The notes under the pieces: model-generated | What the model saw: the letters and a program-made list of their open reading frames with translations, nothing else | Told to the model about the DNA's origin: nothing | Databases searched by the model: none | Assembly: GCA_020697375.1 (NCBI GenBank) | Contig: JAJFBJ010000078.1 | Span: forward strand, 1 to 15,330 | Reading direction: 5' to 3' | Origin: Nitrospira sp. | GTDB lineage: Bacteria > Nitrospirota > Nitrospiria > Nitrospirales > Nitrospiraceae | DNA: 15,330 bases | Position numbers and translations under genes: made by a program | Part shown: positions 14,373 through 15,330 of the stretch, in pieces | Numbering within the stretch: position 1 is the first letter of the stretch | Layout of the letters: every line of letters begins with the position of its first letter

Positions 14373-15155
14373 ATGATGCCGCATGCGCTGCTGACCATCT
14401 CACAACACATCGCGAGGATCACCCTCCACAACCCTCCGGCCAATGTCCTGCATTCGACCGTACTGCATGAACTTGAGCGTTGTTGGGGGGAGGTGGAAAA
14501 CAATTCCGATGTCCAGGTCGTCATCCTGACCGGGTCCGGCCGCTTTTTTTGCGCCGGAGCCGACGTTCATGAATTGACGCAGTTGAACAGCATCCAGGCG
14601 GGGACCGAGTTTTCCCTTCGTGGACAAGCCCTGTTCAACCGCATCGAATGTTCCGGCAAACCGGTCCTGGCGGCGATCAACGGAGCCTGCGTCGGCGGGG
14701 GACTCGAGCTGGCCCTGGCCTGCCACATCAGAATCGCCGCGATGGATGCCCTCTTCGGCCTGCCCGAAGTCACACTCGGTCTCATCCCAGGGTTCGGCGG
14801 CACCCAACGGCTCCCGGGCGTCGTCGGACCATCCAAAGCCGCGGAGATGATTCTGACGGGCCAACGCGTCACGGCGGAAGAAGCCTTGAAGATCGGTTTG
14901 GTCAGTCGAATCGTCCCGAGCCAGGAGTTATTAGCCCAGGCGGAAACCATCGCAAGCCTGATGACGGCAAACGGAATCCCGGCGACCCAGGCCGCCCTTC
15001 AGACAATCAGAGAGGGGCGAGAAATTCCATGGACGGAAGGCCTCGCCAGGGAAGCGCGACTGTTCGGACAGCTTTGTGTGACTGCGGAAAAGCAGGCAGC
15101 GACCCTGGCGTTCCTCGACAAACGGAAACCGAGATTGGCTGGAACGGAGGCGTAG
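14373..15155 (+). CDS. Enoyl-CoA hydratase (crotonase type)
   Basis: This 260-residue crotonase-fold hydratase adds water to a 2-enoyl-CoA, plausibly crotonyl-CoA to 3-hydroxybutyryl-CoA. It has both catalytic glutamates of classical hydratases, E112 in GGGLELALACHI and E132 in GLPEVTLGLIPG, spaced 20 residues apart as in the rat enzyme (144/164). The oxyanion-hole segment GRFFCAGADVHEL and the GFGGTQRLPGVVG run are standard. It would link acyl-CoA dehydrogenation to the 3-hydroxyacyl-CoA dehydrogenase encoded at 6116. Two ATG codons in tandem (14373 and 14376) are possible starts; GAGAG at 14362-14366 suits either. It begins 1 nt after the GTPase stop. Other short-chain enoyl-CoA substrates, such as methacrylyl- or tiglyl-CoA, cannot be excluded. 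Confidence 0.9.
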   Translation: MMPHALLTISQHIARITLHNPPANVLHSTVLHELERCWGEVENNSDVQVVILTGSGRFFCAGADVHELTQLNSIQAGTEFSLRGQALFNRIECSGKPVLAAINGACVGGGLELALACHIRIAAMDALFGLPEVTLGLIPGFGGTQRLPGVVGPSKAAEMILTGQRVTAEEALKIGLVSRIVPSQELLAQAETIASLMTANGIPATQAALQTIREGREIPWTEGLAREARLFGQLCVTAEKQAATLAFLDKRKPRLAGTEA

Positions 15156-15159
15156 CATC

Positions 15160-15330
15160 ATGGCGGGTGGGAGGACAGTGGCGCATCACCTTGCCGGTTA
15201 TACCCAGACAGTCTGTTACGATGATCTTCCGAGCGCCGTCGTGCATGAGGTCAAACGGCGGATCTTGGACAGCCTCGGCTGCGCATTCGGCGCATGGAAC
15301 GCGGCTCCCTGCAAGATCGCGCGCCAAGTG
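15160..15330 (+). CDS. MmgE/PrpD family protein, N-terminal part (runs off the window)
   Basis: Only 57 codons are visible. They translate to a protein beginning MAGGRTVAHHLAGYTQ, with DDLPSAVVHEVKRRILDSLG and then CAFGAWNAAPCKIARQV. The pattern of a short helix, DLP, helix and DSLGCA is the standard N-terminus of the MmgE/PrpD family, which includes 2-methylcitrate dehydratase and cis-aconitate decarboxylase. GGAGG at 15146-15150 is well placed, and the gene follows the hydratase stop by 4 nt, so it belongs to the same operon. If it is a methylcitrate dehydratase it could handle propionyl-CoA from isoleucine, but the family is broad and the catalytic part lies outside the window. Confidence 0.85.
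   Translation, partial: MAGGRTVAHHLAGYTQTVCYDDLPSAVVHEVKRRILDSLGCAFGAWNAAPCKIARQV

Overview
The window is a single, densely packed run of genes, all on the + strand, with the high-GC codon use of a free-living bacterium. I see no tRNA, rRNA, CRISPR array, insertion sequence or phage gene. Short heptamer repeats of the CGTGARR/CCTCACG type lie between and inside genes. I associate this style with Nitrospira-like (Nitrospirota) genomes, but that is recollection, not a demonstrated assignment.

Layout. At the left edge is the C-terminal part of a fumarylacetoacetate-hydrolase-family enzyme, then a phosphoribosyltransferase-like protein of unknown role. Next come E1-alpha, E1-beta and E2 of a 2-oxoacid dehydrogenase complex, best read as branched-chain. 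They are followed by a thiolase, a 3-hydroxyacyl-CoA dehydrogenase, the large subunit of a B12-dependent acyl-CoA mutase, a metallo-beta-lactamase-fold hydrolase, and the small B12-binding mutase subunit. After these come the carboxyltransferase (beta) subunit of methylcrotonyl-CoA carboxylase, a methylglutaconyl-CoA hydratase, HMG-CoA lyase, a MeaB-type G-protein chaperone and a second enoyl-CoA hydratase. The right edge holds the first 57 codons of an MmgE/PrpD-family protein. Several junctions overlap by 1, 4 or 23 nt. Only three gaps exceed 50 nt: 3640-3691, 6016-6115 and 8627-8885.

How it fits together. The genes form a branched-chain amino-acid catabolic module. The dehydrogenase would turn the 2-oxoacids of Leu, Val and Ile into isovaleryl-, isobutyryl- and 2-methylbutyryl-CoA. 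The carboxylase, LiuC-like hydratase and HMG-CoA lyase make the lower leucine pathway, ending in acetyl-CoA and acetoacetate. The mutase carries Phe61 and Gln179 where methylmalonyl-CoA mutase has Tyr89 and Arg207, and this pair is the known isobutyryl-CoA mutase signature. The predicted valine route is therefore isobutyryl-CoA to n-butyryl-CoA, then ordinary beta-oxidation by the crotonase, 3-hydroxyacyl-CoA dehydrogenase and thiolase in the same cluster. Not seen here, and presumably elsewhere: E3, acyl-CoA dehydrogenases, electron-transfer flavoprotein, the biotin-carrying carboxylase alpha subunit and a CoA-transferase for acetoacetate.

Most worth a second look: the mutase re-assignment; the hydrolase gene between the two mutase subunits; a MeaB homologue lacking the usual C-terminal extension; the phosphoribosyltransferase-like protein with an altered signature motif; and 7-bp-periodic repeats, one set of which is read in frame as the E2 interdomain linker.
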